Source of the DNA: Euhalothece natronophila Z-M001
GTDB lineage: Bacteria > Cyanobacteriota > Cyanobacteriia > Cyanobacteriales > Rubidibacteraceae
Reading direction: 5' to 3'
DNA: 64,000 bases
Assembly: GCF_007904085.1 (NCBI RefSeq)
Contig: NZ_CP042327.1
Coordinates: forward strand, 18,067 to 82,066
The notes under the pieces are model-generated. The model worked only from the letters and a program-made list of their open reading frames with translations. It had not been told where the DNA came from and did not search any database. Within the stretch, counting starts at the first letter, position 1, and each line of letters starts with the position of its first letter. The position numbers and the translations under genes were made by a program. Shown here in pieces: positions 15,911-24,332 of the stretch.

Positions 15911-16774
15911 TCAGTCCTCACATTCTTCTAAATTGATATCATTAATTGCTTTGACAATAATATTGGCAATTTCTGGCGTTAACTCATATTTAATTCCGTC
16001 TTCTTCGTGAATAATAAATCCTTGAACATAAATATAATTTTGGTAGATAGTTGCAATTTTAGTTCTTGGACGAAACATAGTTCTTGCACGAAACACCCAA
16101 ATTGAAAGTTCATTGCTTCCCAAAGTCGTAGCTCTGAGTGATCCTTTTCCTCCCAAGGGCAAAGCATAATGGCAAGTAAGTCTGGTTGTTCTCTTGCCTT
16201 GAGTTTTCTCTAAGAATTTTTGAATAAATCTAGAATTATCTTGTTCAATAATTATTTCAGGGCGATTGCCTCCCAATCCAGATGATTCAATTATTTTGGT
16301 AAATCTATCAACAGGATTAAAAAACTCTCCCTCATAATATTCAGGATAATCTTTAATTAATCGCCAAAGTTCATTGGTGTATAAATGTTCTTTATTGACG
16401 AGATTCAGCATTTTAGGGAAGCTGGTAAAATTTCCTTGACCATCAACATAAGCAATATAGGTATCGGCTCGTCCATCACAAATAAAGCCTAAATGATCAA
16501 AAAATCTGAACCAGACTGTATCTTTATACAAACATAAAAAACAATAAGGATGTTGTTGCGCCCATTGCTTTAAGCTCCTCTTTCCGCCACGCACTAAGTA
16601 AAAAAAATCGTTTAAACTCATGGTATCTAGGGCTTTTCTTAAGTCGGGCGCAATGGTAAGCCGTAACTCATAGAATGGGTAAAGCTCATTGTTATCACTC
16701 CGTCGCATAAACTCTAATTGGCAATGGCATTGATTCGTTTCTAATTGAACTGTTTTTTCTGTGGTGGCTTTCAT
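15911..16774 (-). CDS. Unknown 287-aa protein of the helicase-kinase operon
   Basis: Not recognised. No membrane segments or signal peptide. Aromatic-rich stretches (FLCLYKDTVWFRFFDHLGFI, residues about 88-107) and a Gly/Pro-rich loop (LGGNRPEIII) suggest a globular alpha/beta protein. Two adjacent 18-bp direct repeats (16060-16095) encode a six-residue duplication, FRART-MFRPRT. The gene sits between the NERD helicase and the three mini-kinases with short gaps (30 and 87 bp), so it probably belongs to the same system, perhaps as sensor or kinase target. Confidence 0.6.
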   Translation of the reverse strand: MKATTEKTVQLETNQCHCQLEFMRRSDNNELYPFYELRLTIAPDLRKALDTMSLNDFFYLVRGGKRSLKQWAQQHPYCFLCLYKDTVWFRFFDHLGFICDGRADTYIAYVDGQGNFTSFPKMLNLVNKEHLYTNELWRLIKDYPEYYEGEFFNPVDRFTKIIESSGLGGNRPEIIIEQDNSRFIQKFLEKTQGKRTTRLTCHYALPLGGKGSLRATTLGSNELSIWVFRARTMFRPRTKIATIYQNYIYVQGFIIHEEDGIKYELTPEIANIIVKAINDINLEECED

Positions 16775-16861
16775 AATGAAATAAAATGTGTGTAGTAACT
16801 TGCAACTTTCACAATTAAAATAACTATTGGTTTTGGCAAAAGATGAATGATTTTAGGTTAA

Positions 16862-18784
16862 CTAAACGTTTATTTTCTCAAATTGCTCCCAAGTTTGACC
16901 AAAGTCTTCCAATTCTGGGGCGGAACAAACAACGGTTAAGTAACTCCCATTAATCTGACGTTTAAGACGGCTAATTGCCACGTAAATTGTTGCCAAATCT
17001 TGTTCTGAATCCACTCGGTTAATTTGTATCACCATTGCAGAAGATTCCCATCCTTTAAAGCTATGAATAGTTGCTGCCTTAACTCGCGCATCACCCATGT
17101 AAAATTCTAATTTACGACCTTTTTTTTCTTCATGGTTTTTTCCAAAGACATGAGCGACCTTAACTCTATTTTGCTTTAACATTTCAACACACTTCAACCC
17201 AGAAGGATGATCTTGTGTTAACAGGACAATATCTGAATAAGACAGGGTATCGGGTTCACTCCAAACTGGCATTTTTAAGACAGCTTTGGTGGTAATTGAA
17301 GTTATATCTTTTTGATTATCAACTTGTATCCAACGCATTTTAACAGGTGCTACATTGATTTCAGTTTGGGCTGTCTCTGGTTCAGGTAAATTAATAACTG
17401 AATTTTCAAGATAGGTTTCAGCAAATTGTTGTAAAGAAGGGATTAGTTGATTGGGAGTGCGATAACAAGTATCTAACCGAACCCAATCCCCTCTAAAACC
17501 GGCTCCATTCATGCTTTCTTCTGTCCAAGCCTGAGTGCGTTGGTAAAGGTCTTGGGTTTCATCAGCAACTAATAACATTTCTCCATCCTCTCGACAAACT
17601 TGACGTAGAGTATTCCACCAATCAAGGTTATAATCTTGACCTTCATCGACTAGAATTGCGTCAAAGGTAGGAACAGATTCTAGATTTTGATTAATTGCTT
17701 GTTTGGTTAACTGAACTAATTCGACTTCTAGAATTTTTGTCAAAATTTCTTGATATTCTTTTTGATCCTGAATACCTTCTAGTTGTTTCCAAAGTTCACG
17801 ATACTTATTTTGCCAACCAACATCATAACAAACCTGTTTACACCATTCATGAAAATGACACCAAACAACATTGTTAATCTTCTGTCCTGGCACTTGATGA
17901 CGAACGGCTAAATCTCTTAGATAATGCCATAAGGTAATGTTGTAACTCACCACAAGAACATCTTTTCCTTCTGCGGATAATTGCGCTGCGCGACCTGCTA
18001 AGACTAATGATTTTCCTGAACCCGCAGACCCTTTAATCCGACGAAAACCAGTATCCGTGCGACTATTGACTAACTCTTTTTGTTTCTTGTTCAACTCAAG
18101 GGGTTGTCGTTGGGTTTTGGCAATATTTGGTTCAATTAACCAATGTCGTAAATCTTTCGCTAATTGGGGTTCCATTAGTTTTGATGAGTTCCATCGCGCA
18201 GAAGGAAACACTGCCTTAATATCTTTTTGTTCTAGTGCTTCTTGACCCACAATGGGATAATATTTTTCATTTAATTTAAAGTCTTCAACAAAAGGCTGAA
18301 AGAGGTTTTTAACCTTTTGAGTTGGGGCTTTGGTCATAATTACACCTGCTGTAATGACTGCTTTATATTGATAATTGGCAACTGCTTTGTTAGCAATTCG
18401 GGGACAGTATAAATTAACCAGACTCTCTTTATACTGCATTACTTTTTCAATGGGATTATCTTTAACTGGAAAATCTTTACCGGTTTTAGACGTTGCCCAC
18501 AGTTCAGGAAGCCCCGTTTTAGAAAATTTGACTCGATAAGGCATTGCATCTAAATTCCAATCTTTGACTTCAAAAACAGCAATGCCAACTCTTGGGTTTA
18601 ATAAAACAAAATCGGGACGCAACCCATTCAAGTGAGGTTGAATGTAAATTTCCCAATTGGGAGAGAGTTTTTCGTGAAATAGTTCCAACACTTTTTGTTC
18701 ACCCCAAGTTAAGGGGGTTCTCAGAGAAGAGAGTTCATTTAGTGCCGGAGAAATAAAGCGGGTTTGAGTTTTCATAAGAGTCAT
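16862..18784 (-). CDS. NERD nuclease-domain/UvrD-type helicase fusion (second copy)
   Basis: 640 aa. The NERD domain is at the N-terminus: WGEQKVLELFHEKL (about 27-40), RPDFVLL and IAVFEVKDWNL (about 57-78), keeping the D and ExK pattern. Helicase motifs are Walker A GSAGSGKSLV near 252-261, Walker B LVDEGQDY near 377, IHSFKGWES near 573 and IYVAISRLKR near 602. It shares architecture with the plus-strand gene at 12121 but little obvious sequence identity outside motifs, so the two are old paralogues. An in-frame ATG three codons later (18775) is an alternative start. It is preceded by a 40-aa basic ORF with a good ribosome site. Confidence 0.87.
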   Translation of the reverse strand: MTLMKTQTRFISPALNELSSLRTPLTWGEQKVLELFHEKLSPNWEIYIQPHLNGLRPDFVLLNPRVGIAVFEVKDWNLDAMPYRVKFSKTGLPELWATSKTGKDFPVKDNPIEKVMQYKESLVNLYCPRIANKAVANYQYKAVITAGVIMTKAPTQKVKNLFQPFVEDFKLNEKYYPIVGQEALEQKDIKAVFPSARWNSSKLMEPQLAKDLRHWLIEPNIAKTQRQPLELNKKQKELVNSRTDTGFRRIKGSAGSGKSLVLAGRAAQLSAEGKDVLVVSYNITLWHYLRDLAVRHQVPGQKINNVVWCHFHEWCKQVCYDVGWQNKYRELWKQLEGIQDQKEYQEILTKILEVELVQLTKQAINQNLESVPTFDAILVDEGQDYNLDWWNTLRQVCREDGEMLLVADETQDLYQRTQAWTEESMNGAGFRGDWVRLDTCYRTPNQLIPSLQQFAETYLENSVINLPEPETAQTEINVAPVKMRWIQVDNQKDITSITTKAVLKMPVWSEPDTLSYSDIVLLTQDHPSGLKCVEMLKQNRVKVAHVFGKNHEEKKGRKLEFYMGDARVKAATIHSFKGWESSAMVIQINRVDSEQDLATIYVAISRLKRQINGSYLTVVCSAPELEDFGQTWEQFEKINV

Positions 18785-18810
18785 TGATGCACCGTTGAAA
18801 AAAATCTTCT

Positions 18811-18933
18811 TTATTGCTTCTTTAGTACCGAACGCCAGTGATTGATTTGTTTTCGCTTACGACGAGCATTTTGGGGCGTTTTCCTTGCTTTTTTTTTGGC
18901 TCCGTCTCGTTTCCATTGGGGTTGTTGGTTCAT
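18811..18933 (-). CDS. 40-aa highly basic small protein
   Basis: ATG at 18933 to TAA at 18811, preceded by AGGAAAGG; another ATG immediately upstream (18936) is possible. The product begins MNQQPQWKRDGAKKKARKTP and has about 14 Lys/Arg in 40 residues. It ends 26 bp before the NERD-helicase start, so it is probably the first gene of that operon. Such charge suggests nucleic-acid binding; function otherwise unknown. Confidence 0.45.
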   Translation of the reverse strand: MNQQPQWKRDGAKKKARKTPQNARRKRKQINHWRSVLKKQ

Positions 18934-19027
18934 CATCCTTTCCTGTTTGCTATTTCTATGATTGAGGAAGATGCGGATTTTGTGTTAATGCTCCACGCGA
19001 ATGGCGGAGTAAAAGTTGGCTTTGGCT

Positions 19028-19504
19028 TCAAGATTCAGAAGCGTTATCGTCGTCGCCTTGGAATCGTTTTCGCGCTCGACTAATGGCAAGCCAATTATCG
19101 GTAATGGTAATTAATGACATGATAGGACCAATATTTTGACCGCGCTGAAAAGCATTTTTCATATTATCTGTCGGCGCTACGGTTTCCATTAGAAAAACAA
19201 CCCCAAATGCAGTTCCTCCTAACCAGAGTAGAGGTTTCCAGCGTTGCGTATATAAGTAGGGCGCGATCGGGATGAAAAATCCTAATACACTCGAAATCCA
19301 AATTCGTTTTTTGCTAAGGCGTTGTTGCTTTTGTTGTTCTAATTCTAAAGGCTGGGTCATTGTTTTTGAGCTTTTGCGAACTTGATTATTTTCATTATTG
19401 ACTTCTTTTTCCAAACTGTTACCTTCTCCTGCGCGAATAGCCAAAAAAAATTTTTCTTGATACGGAATTGGCTGTTCGCGTAGAAACGGTTTCATCATTC
19501 CCAT
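19028..19504 (-). CDS. Small membrane protein, hypothetical
   Basis: 158 aa as drawn, with an alternative start at 19360 (MTQPLELEQQKQQRL) that gives a compact 110-aa protein. Two hydrophobic segments, IWISSVLGFFIPIAPYLY (about 68-85) and LLWLGGTAFGVVFLME (about 92-107), form a helical hairpin, followed by a third weak one (IGPIMSLITIT) and an acidic tail. The first 48 residues are low complexity and may be untranslated. No family recognised. It lies 94 bp upstream of the basic small ORF on the same strand and may or may not be part of that operon. Confidence 0.5.
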   Translation of the reverse strand: MGMMKPFLREQPIPYQEKFFLAIRAGEGNSLEKEVNNENNQVRKSSKTMTQPLELEQQKQQRLSKKRIWISSVLGFFIPIAPYLYTQRWKPLLWLGGTAFGVVFLMETVAPTDNMKNAFQRGQNIGPIMSLITITDNWLAISRARKRFQGDDDNASES

Positions 19505-19716
19505 ATTCAGAATAATTTGAAGATAGAAATTCTTTTTGGGAATTGTTCATGTTTTAATCTGCTCGTATCGCTTTTGTCCGTAATATCGCAGTTGCTGGGT
19601 TTAACGGTTTGATCGCGTTGTCCTATTTCTGCAAAGTGGTCAATCTCCCGAATTCGTTCTCTCCCTTAGAGCGCGATCAAAATTCCTCTGATATTGAACC
19701 AGATTAAGGAAAACTT

Positions 19717-20700
19717 ATGCACACGCTTTATGTCGCCCAGCAAGGGTGCTATGTTTGTCGAGAGCAGCAGAAGCTATTGATTAAGAAGGGAGAGGACGTT
19801 TTAGGAGAAGTCCAAATTCCTCTTTTGGAACAAGTTTTAGTGTTTGGTCGCTCTCAAATTACTACCCAAGCGATTCAGGTTTGTCTGCAAGAAGATATTC
19901 CCATTGCTTTTTTGTCACGGATGGGCTACTGTTATGGGCGCATTATGCCCATTGAGCGGGGATATCGCCAATTGTCCCGCTATCAACAACAGCTAACGCC
20001 ACAAGAGCGACTGATTATCGCCCAACGCATTGTGGAAACGAAGTTGAAAAATAGTCGGGTTTTCCTGATGCGGCAATATCGCACTTGCCAGAAGGAGAGT
20101 ATCTCACTAGCGATTAAGTCTCTTAATTATTTTGCTCAGAAAACGTTAACGGTGAGTCACCTTGACCAGTTGATGGGAATTGAAGGCTCGGGCGCAGTGC
20201 AATATTTTCAAGCTCTTGGGGAGTGTATTGCTTATGATGAGTTCAAGTTATTGGCACGCACCCGCCGTCCGCCGACTAATCCCACCAATGCCCTGCTCAG
20301 TTTTGGTTATCAAATTTTGTGGAATCATCTGCTGACTTTAATCGAAATGCAAGGACTCGATCCTTATTATGCTTGTTTGCATCAAGGCTCAGAACGTCAT
20401 GCCGCTTTAGCTTCCGACTTGATTGAAGAGTTTCGGGTTCCTATTGTCGATTCTTTAGTGTTGTGGTTGATTAATACTCGAACCATGAATCCAGAGCAAG
20501 ATTTTCGCTATCAAGAGGGGGGATGTTTTCTTAATGCAGTCGGTCGGAAAAAGTTTCTCAACGCTTGGCTCAAGCGCATGGAACAACCGGTGGGAACTGA
20601 AAAACAACCGCGCTGGGATATGCTAACTCGCCAAATTCGGCAATATAAGGAGTTTGTTTATCATCCTGTCCAAGGTTATACCCCCTATGAGATTCAATAG
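19717..20700 (+). CDS. cas1: CRISPR adaptation integrase Cas1
   Basis: 327 aa. The metal-binding triad is visible: E in LMGIEGSGA (about 156), H in CLHQGSERHAAL (about 224) and D/E in SDLIEEFRVP (about 234-239). Cas1 with Cas2 inserts new spacers next to the leader. The gene is directly followed by cas2 and CRISPR array 1 on the same strand. Length is typical for Cas1. With no Cas4 or reverse transcriptase nearby, it is a minimal adaptation module, probably serving both arrays because they share repeat and leader. Confidence 0.96.
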   Translation: MHTLYVAQQGCYVCREQQKLLIKKGEDVLGEVQIPLLEQVLVFGRSQITTQAIQVCLQEDIPIAFLSRMGYCYGRIMPIERGYRQLSRYQQQLTPQERLIIAQRIVETKLKNSRVFLMRQYRTCQKESISLAIKSLNYFAQKTLTVSHLDQLMGIEGSGAVQYFQALGECIAYDEFKLLARTRRPPTNPTNALLSFGYQILWNHLLTLIEMQGLDPYYACLHQGSERHAALASDLIEEFRVPIVDSLVLWLINTRTMNPEQDFRYQEGGCFLNAVGRKKFLNAWLKRMEQPVGTEKQPRWDMLTRQIRQYKEFVYHPVQGYTPYEIQ

Positions 20701-20703
20701 TTG

Positions 20704-20982
20704 ATGCAATTATACGTCGTTACTTACGATATCCCATGCGATAAACGGCGTAAGAAAGTTGCAGAGTTATTGGAGGGTTATGGTCAACGGGTACAATTAT
20801 CGGTGTTTGAATGTTGTCTGGAAAAACAGAAGTACGAAGCCCTAAAAAAAAGATTGCAAAAACTGGTAAAACTTGATGAAGATAGTGTCCGCTTTTACCC
20901 TCTATCTGCTCATAGTTTGTCCCAAGTGGAAATTTGGGGTGGGGTTCCTCTTTCTCAACCGCCTGGGTCAACTATCATTTGA
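20704..20982 (+). CDS. cas2: CRISPR adaptation protein Cas2
   Basis: 92 aa from the ATG at 20704, three bases after cas1 ends; an upstream TTG at 20701 is less likely. The ferredoxin-like fold shows in LYVVTYDIPCDKRRKKVAEL (with the conserved Asp of YDIP), GQRVQLSVFEC and VRFYPLSAHS. It forms the Cas1-Cas2 integration complex. Confidence 0.95.
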   Translation: MQLYVVTYDIPCDKRRKKVAELLEGYGQRVQLSVFECCLEKQKYEALKKRLQKLVKLDEDSVRFYPLSAHSLSQVEIWGGVPLSQPPGSTII

Positions 20983-21000
20983 TTATCATTCTCAGTTTAG

Positions 21001-21179
21001 GCGATCGCCTCTGGAAATTGCTGTAATACCGATCCTTTCGTTTACCCGCTCGGTCGCCCACTATTAGGAAGTTCTAGCGATTTAAACTATTTTTCTTTTA
21101 TGGCAAATAAATTATTTCGCACCCCCCCCTCGGAAATGGCACTTGCAATCCAGTCAGAGTGGGGGCTAAAATTAGAGGG
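21001..21179 (+). promoter_or_regulatory. CRISPR leader 1
   Basis: About 180 bp between cas2 and the first repeat, closely similar over its length to the region before array 2 (33984-34160). Shared blocks include CTGTAATACCGAT, TTCTAGCGATTTAAAC, TTATTTCGCACCCCC and the repeat-proximal GGGGGCTAAAATTAGAGGG. Conservation between two distant loci supports leader function (promoter and integration signals). Confidence 0.85.
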
Positions 21180-21816
21180 GTCGCTTCCCTACGGGGAAGT
21201 GGAATTAATGGAAACCCGTAGGACAAGGGTTGAGGTATGTATAGGTTAGGATGGGGTCGCTTCCCTACGGGGAAGTGGAATTAATGGAAACCTGAATGTA
21301 CATATTGGTCTCCTTTGATTATTAATGGTCAACTAGGTCGCTTCCCTACGGGGAAGTGGAATTAATGGAAACCCCCGTGCTAGAAGTCGGTTTAACTGGG
21401 ACTCAGACAGGAGTCGCTTCCCTACGGGGAAGTGGAATTAATGGAAACTTGACTTTAGGTTTATCCCCTTGAAAGACGTTGATAAAGTCGCTTCCCTACG
21501 GGGAAGTGGAATTAATGGAAACAAATGTCAGACATAGTGTCCTCCGATTGAATTCATCAGTCGCTTCCCTACGGGGAAGTGGAATTAATGGAAACTTGTG
21601 CTTGCATTTTAAGTGACCTCGAATTCGTCACTTAGTCGCTTCCCTACGGGGAAGTGGAATTAATGGAAACTGGTAAATGGAAAGATAATAACACTTCTCT
21701 AAAGAAGAAGTCGCTTCCCTACGGGGAAGTGGAATTAATGGAAACTAGAGGGACACTACATAGGAGGAATTAAAACTTGAGAGAGTTGTCGCTTCCCTAC
21801 GGGGAAGTGGAATTAA
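21180..21816 (+). CRISPR. CRISPR array 1: nine 36-bp repeats, eight spacers
   Basis: Repeats start at 21180, 21256, 21337, 21413, 21487, 21560, 21635, 21710 and 21788. The unit begins GTCGCTTCCC and ends AATTAATGGAAAC. It contains the hairpin CTTCCC-TACG-GGGAAG, a UNCG-type tetraloop. Spacers are 37-45 bp. The last repeat is intact only for about 29 bases and then merges with the terminator of the opposing operon, so it is the distal end; the leader lies at the left and transcription is rightward. The last eight bases, ATGGAAAC, would be the crRNA 5' tag typical of type III. Confidence 0.98.
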
Positions 21817-21848
21817 AAAAACCGCCCCTGTTAATTAGAGGCGGTTGC
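21811..21848 (-). terminator. Terminator of the CRISPR effector operon
   Basis: On the minus strand AACCGCCTC (21846-21838) pairs with GGGGCGGTT (21828-21820) with one G-T wobble, followed by a run of T residues. It lies 40 bp after the stop of the CARF-HEPN gene. Its T-tract overlaps the truncated last repeat of array 1. Confidence 0.85.
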
Positions 21849-21887
21849 TTTACTCGAAAGCGATAAGTTGAAATTTAAGGAAGCAGT

Positions 21888-23615
21888 TTAATTGTCGGAA
21901 GCATCAGTCATCAGTAGCGCGATCGCGCTTTCTTTCGTATTAGAATAAATGTAATAATGGTTATTTTCTACAAACTCCTGACGATAATTGCGATTCAAAG
22001 CAACTAAAGGATTCTTCAGAATTTCCGTCAAAATGGGAATAATATCATCATAAGTACAGGCTTCTTGAGGTCGATCGCGATTAAAATCCTTAATACGCAC
22101 CTGAGAAAGTCCTTCTGCATTATGGACTAAATCATTCCGTTTCTCAATCCAATAATCAAGGGCTTTGAAAAGTCCTAAAATGCCGTTAAAGGTTCTCCCA
22201 CTAAACTGAAATTGATGCTGGTTCCAGTTATCTAAATCAGACTGTAAATTAGAGTTAGTTTGGGCGCGATGTTTAATTAGAATATCAAGATAGTTGCATT
22301 TACTATACCGACTAAACTTAATGCTGTAAGGATTTTCTAAAGAACCTTTTCCTTCTAGCTTCCGAAACTCTTGTAATAAAGGATTGCCAATTTTATTTTG
22401 AAGCTGATTAACATTGATTTTCCATTGATCTAAATAGTGATATCCTCCTCTTTTCTCAATCAAACGAATAATCGCATTTTCATAAAAAGACCCCACTCTT
22501 GCTAAAAAATTAGCGGTTTGGGATAATTCATAGTAAATTCGACATTGTGTATATAAATTGAGTAAGCTATCATAATTACCCTCATCTAGAAAGTCGCTAA
22601 ACCTGAAATACTGATTTAGGCTTGATTGATCAGTTTTATCATCATTGATGATACTGCGACCGCCTTTAATATCAAGATTGAACAAAGAACGTGCTATAGA
22701 TAAGCCAGCAATTACCAAATCTAACCGTTTTCTACTTTGTTTGATTTCTCCCTTCCTTAAAACATCTTTATTATCTAAAAACGTTAAAATAGAATGCCAA
22801 CTTTTTAAGATACTAATCGCCCCATCAAAGTCCCACCGATCTAATAACTGTTGAACTGTTTGATATTTTTGGTTTCGCATATACTTCCAATAAGCCGTTA
22901 GCTCACATTCCGAAGGCTGACCTGCTAAGATATTTTTAACCGATAGTTTGGGTTCAACAAATAACTGCTTGGGAATGGTGGAAGATACCGCTTGTAGCCG
23001 TAACGCATTTTGCATTTGGGGCGTTCCCCCCTTGATACTGACTAAAATTTCTTCTTGCGAATTTAATTCATGGAAAAAGCGATAGTAAAAATCTAAAAGT
23101 AGATCCAGATTGACAGCAAAATCATCAGTATCTGACGGAATATATTTTGGGATTAATTCAAATTCCATTTCTCGCCAAAACCATTTCTTTAAGATTTTGA
23201 ATAAATGAATTGAATCATCCTTATGCTTTTGCGGTTGATCAGTCACAAAAATAAAAGCCGATCGCGCTTGGAATTGATTTTTAGCTGTGGTTACAATCCC
23301 TTGCAAACGACCCGGACTGATACGAGAATGCCATTTTCCTTCATCTTGTTCATACGCAGCCAAGAGTTTTTCTGTAAAATCTCGAAAGAAGAATTTTTCT
23401 CGTCCCTCAGGTTTAGTTTCAACACCTAACTCAGGACATAATTTATCTATAACATCGCTTTGACGATATTCTTGATCCCAAACAATTTTTTCTTCTTCCG
23501 TTAATTGTGATTCATCTAAGTTCGGTTCATTGCGATCAAACCGAATGGGGAGATAGTACCCTTCAACGTTGACAGCTAAGTCGGATGTGCCAATATTTGC
23601 GATTAAAATTGTCAT
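21888..23615 (-). CDS. CARF-HEPN ribonuclease, Csm6/Csx1-like
   Basis: 575 aa. The N-terminal CARF/Rossmann part begins ILIANIGTSDLAV (about 3-15) and contains VSIKGGTPQMQNAL (about 192-205), the ligand-binding type motif. The C-terminal third carries the HEPN ribonuclease motif R-x4-H as RNDLVH (about 495-500). In type III systems such proteins are activated by cyclic oligoadenylate made by Cas10 and then degrade RNA. Cas10 in this operon keeps its GGDD motif, so the signalling route is plausible. It is the last gene of the minus-strand operon; the protein is longer than typical Csx1. Confidence 0.85.
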   Translation of the reverse strand: MTILIANIGTSDLAVNVEGYYLPIRFDRNEPNLDESQLTEEEKIVWDQEYRQSDVIDKLCPELGVETKPEGREKFFFRDFTEKLLAAYEQDEGKWHSRISPGRLQGIVTTAKNQFQARSAFIFVTDQPQKHKDDSIHLFKILKKWFWREMEFELIPKYIPSDTDDFAVNLDLLLDFYYRFFHELNSQEEILVSIKGGTPQMQNALRLQAVSSTIPKQLFVEPKLSVKNILAGQPSECELTAYWKYMRNQKYQTVQQLLDRWDFDGAISILKSWHSILTFLDNKDVLRKGEIKQSRKRLDLVIAGLSIARSLFNLDIKGGRSIINDDKTDQSSLNQYFRFSDFLDEGNYDSLLNLYTQCRIYYELSQTANFLARVGSFYENAIIRLIEKRGGYHYLDQWKINVNQLQNKIGNPLLQEFRKLEGKGSLENPYSIKFSRYSKCNYLDILIKHRAQTNSNLQSDLDNWNQHQFQFSGRTFNGILGLFKALDYWIEKRNDLVHNAEGLSQVRIKDFNRDRPQEACTYDDIIPILTEILKNPLVALNRNYRQEFVENNHYYIYSNTKESAIALLMTDASDN

Positions 23616-23653
23616 TTATTTGTTTGGATATAAGTTTTCCAATTGGATGTATT

Positions 23654-24070
23654 TTAGAGTTCAAACAAAGTGATTTCAGTGATGGTCTGGAAATCCTTTT
23701 GATTAAACGTTGCTATGTCACAAATACCGTTTGCTAAAGCGATGCTAATAATTTCAAAATCATGGAGTTTCAAACCTGAAGGCTGATAGGATGCAACTAA
23801 TTCTAGAAACGTTGCTAAAGAATCAGGAGTTGGATAAATAATTTCCAATTGCTGAATCAGTTTTTGCAGTAAATTTAACGCGGTTTCAGTACTTAGTCCA
23901 TATCCCGATGAACGCGTCATAACTGTTAGAAACTCAGTTATATTTTTTGATGTTGTAAATAACGTTTTATCCTTTTTTTGTAATACAGAGCGAGAAGTAG
24001 CATAGAATTGGGAATCTTCATCGATCGCGTAAACTAAAATATTAGTATCAACTAGCAACTCATTACTCAT
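23654..24070 (-). CDS. PIN-domain toxin (VapC family)
   Basis: 138 aa from ATG at 24070, which overlaps the antitoxin stop by 8 bases. PIN residues: D in LLVDTNILVYAID (strand 1), E in KNITEFLTV, D in KLHDFEIISIA and IATFNQKDF at the end. A VapC-type Mg-dependent RNase is expected. It sits inside the CRISPR effector operon, between the CARF-HEPN gene and cmr6-cmr1, co-directional. An upstream in-frame start at 24082 is less likely because it lacks a ribosome site. Confidence 0.85.
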   Translation of the reverse strand: MSNELLVDTNILVYAIDEDSQFYATSRSVLQKKDKTLFTTSKNITEFLTVMTRSSGYGLSTETALNLLQKLIQQLEIIYPTPDSLATFLELVASYQPSGLKLHDFEIISIALANGICDIATFNQKDFQTITEITLFEL

Positions 24071-24263
24071 TCGCAATCGCACGTATATCTTGATTGTCTA
24101 GTCTTCCTTGCAATTTCATTGCGGGTAAATTTAAGGCTTCAGATTGATGTTTTTTTAAGGTAACTAAATACCAGTAAACTTTCTTGAGATCAGCTTCAGA
24201 AAGATGATCAATTTCTTTTTTTAGATCGTCTTTTGTAATCATAGTTTGTTGGATTTTTTTCAA
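24063..24263 (-). CDS. Antitoxin of the PIN pair in the cmr operon
   Basis: 66 aa (or 59 from the second Met, MITKDDLKKEIDHLSEADLK). A helical N-terminal region and a short C-terminal tail (LQGRLDNQDIRAIANE) suit a toxin-neutralising protein, and the overlap with the PIN gene is typical of toxin-antitoxin operons. No firm DNA-binding motif was identified. Confidence 0.7.
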   Translation of the reverse strand: MKKIQQTMITKDDLKKEIDHLSEADLKKVYWYLVTLKKHQSEALNLPAMKLQGRLDNQDIRAIANE

Positions 24264-24332
24264 AAGCTAACACCTACATTTTATCGTAATGGAATTGTAA
24301 AAGCCCCCAAATTGAGGGTAAAATTAAATTAA

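Noticed and set aside
18838..19083. Plus-strand 81-codon hydrophobic frame
   Set aside because: It overlaps the 40-aa basic ORF and the membrane protein gene on the opposite strand and has no family features.
21888..23615. Calling the CARF-HEPN protein specifically Csm6, Csx1 or Cas02710
   Set aside because: Motifs fit the whole group; subfamily cannot be decided without a profile search.
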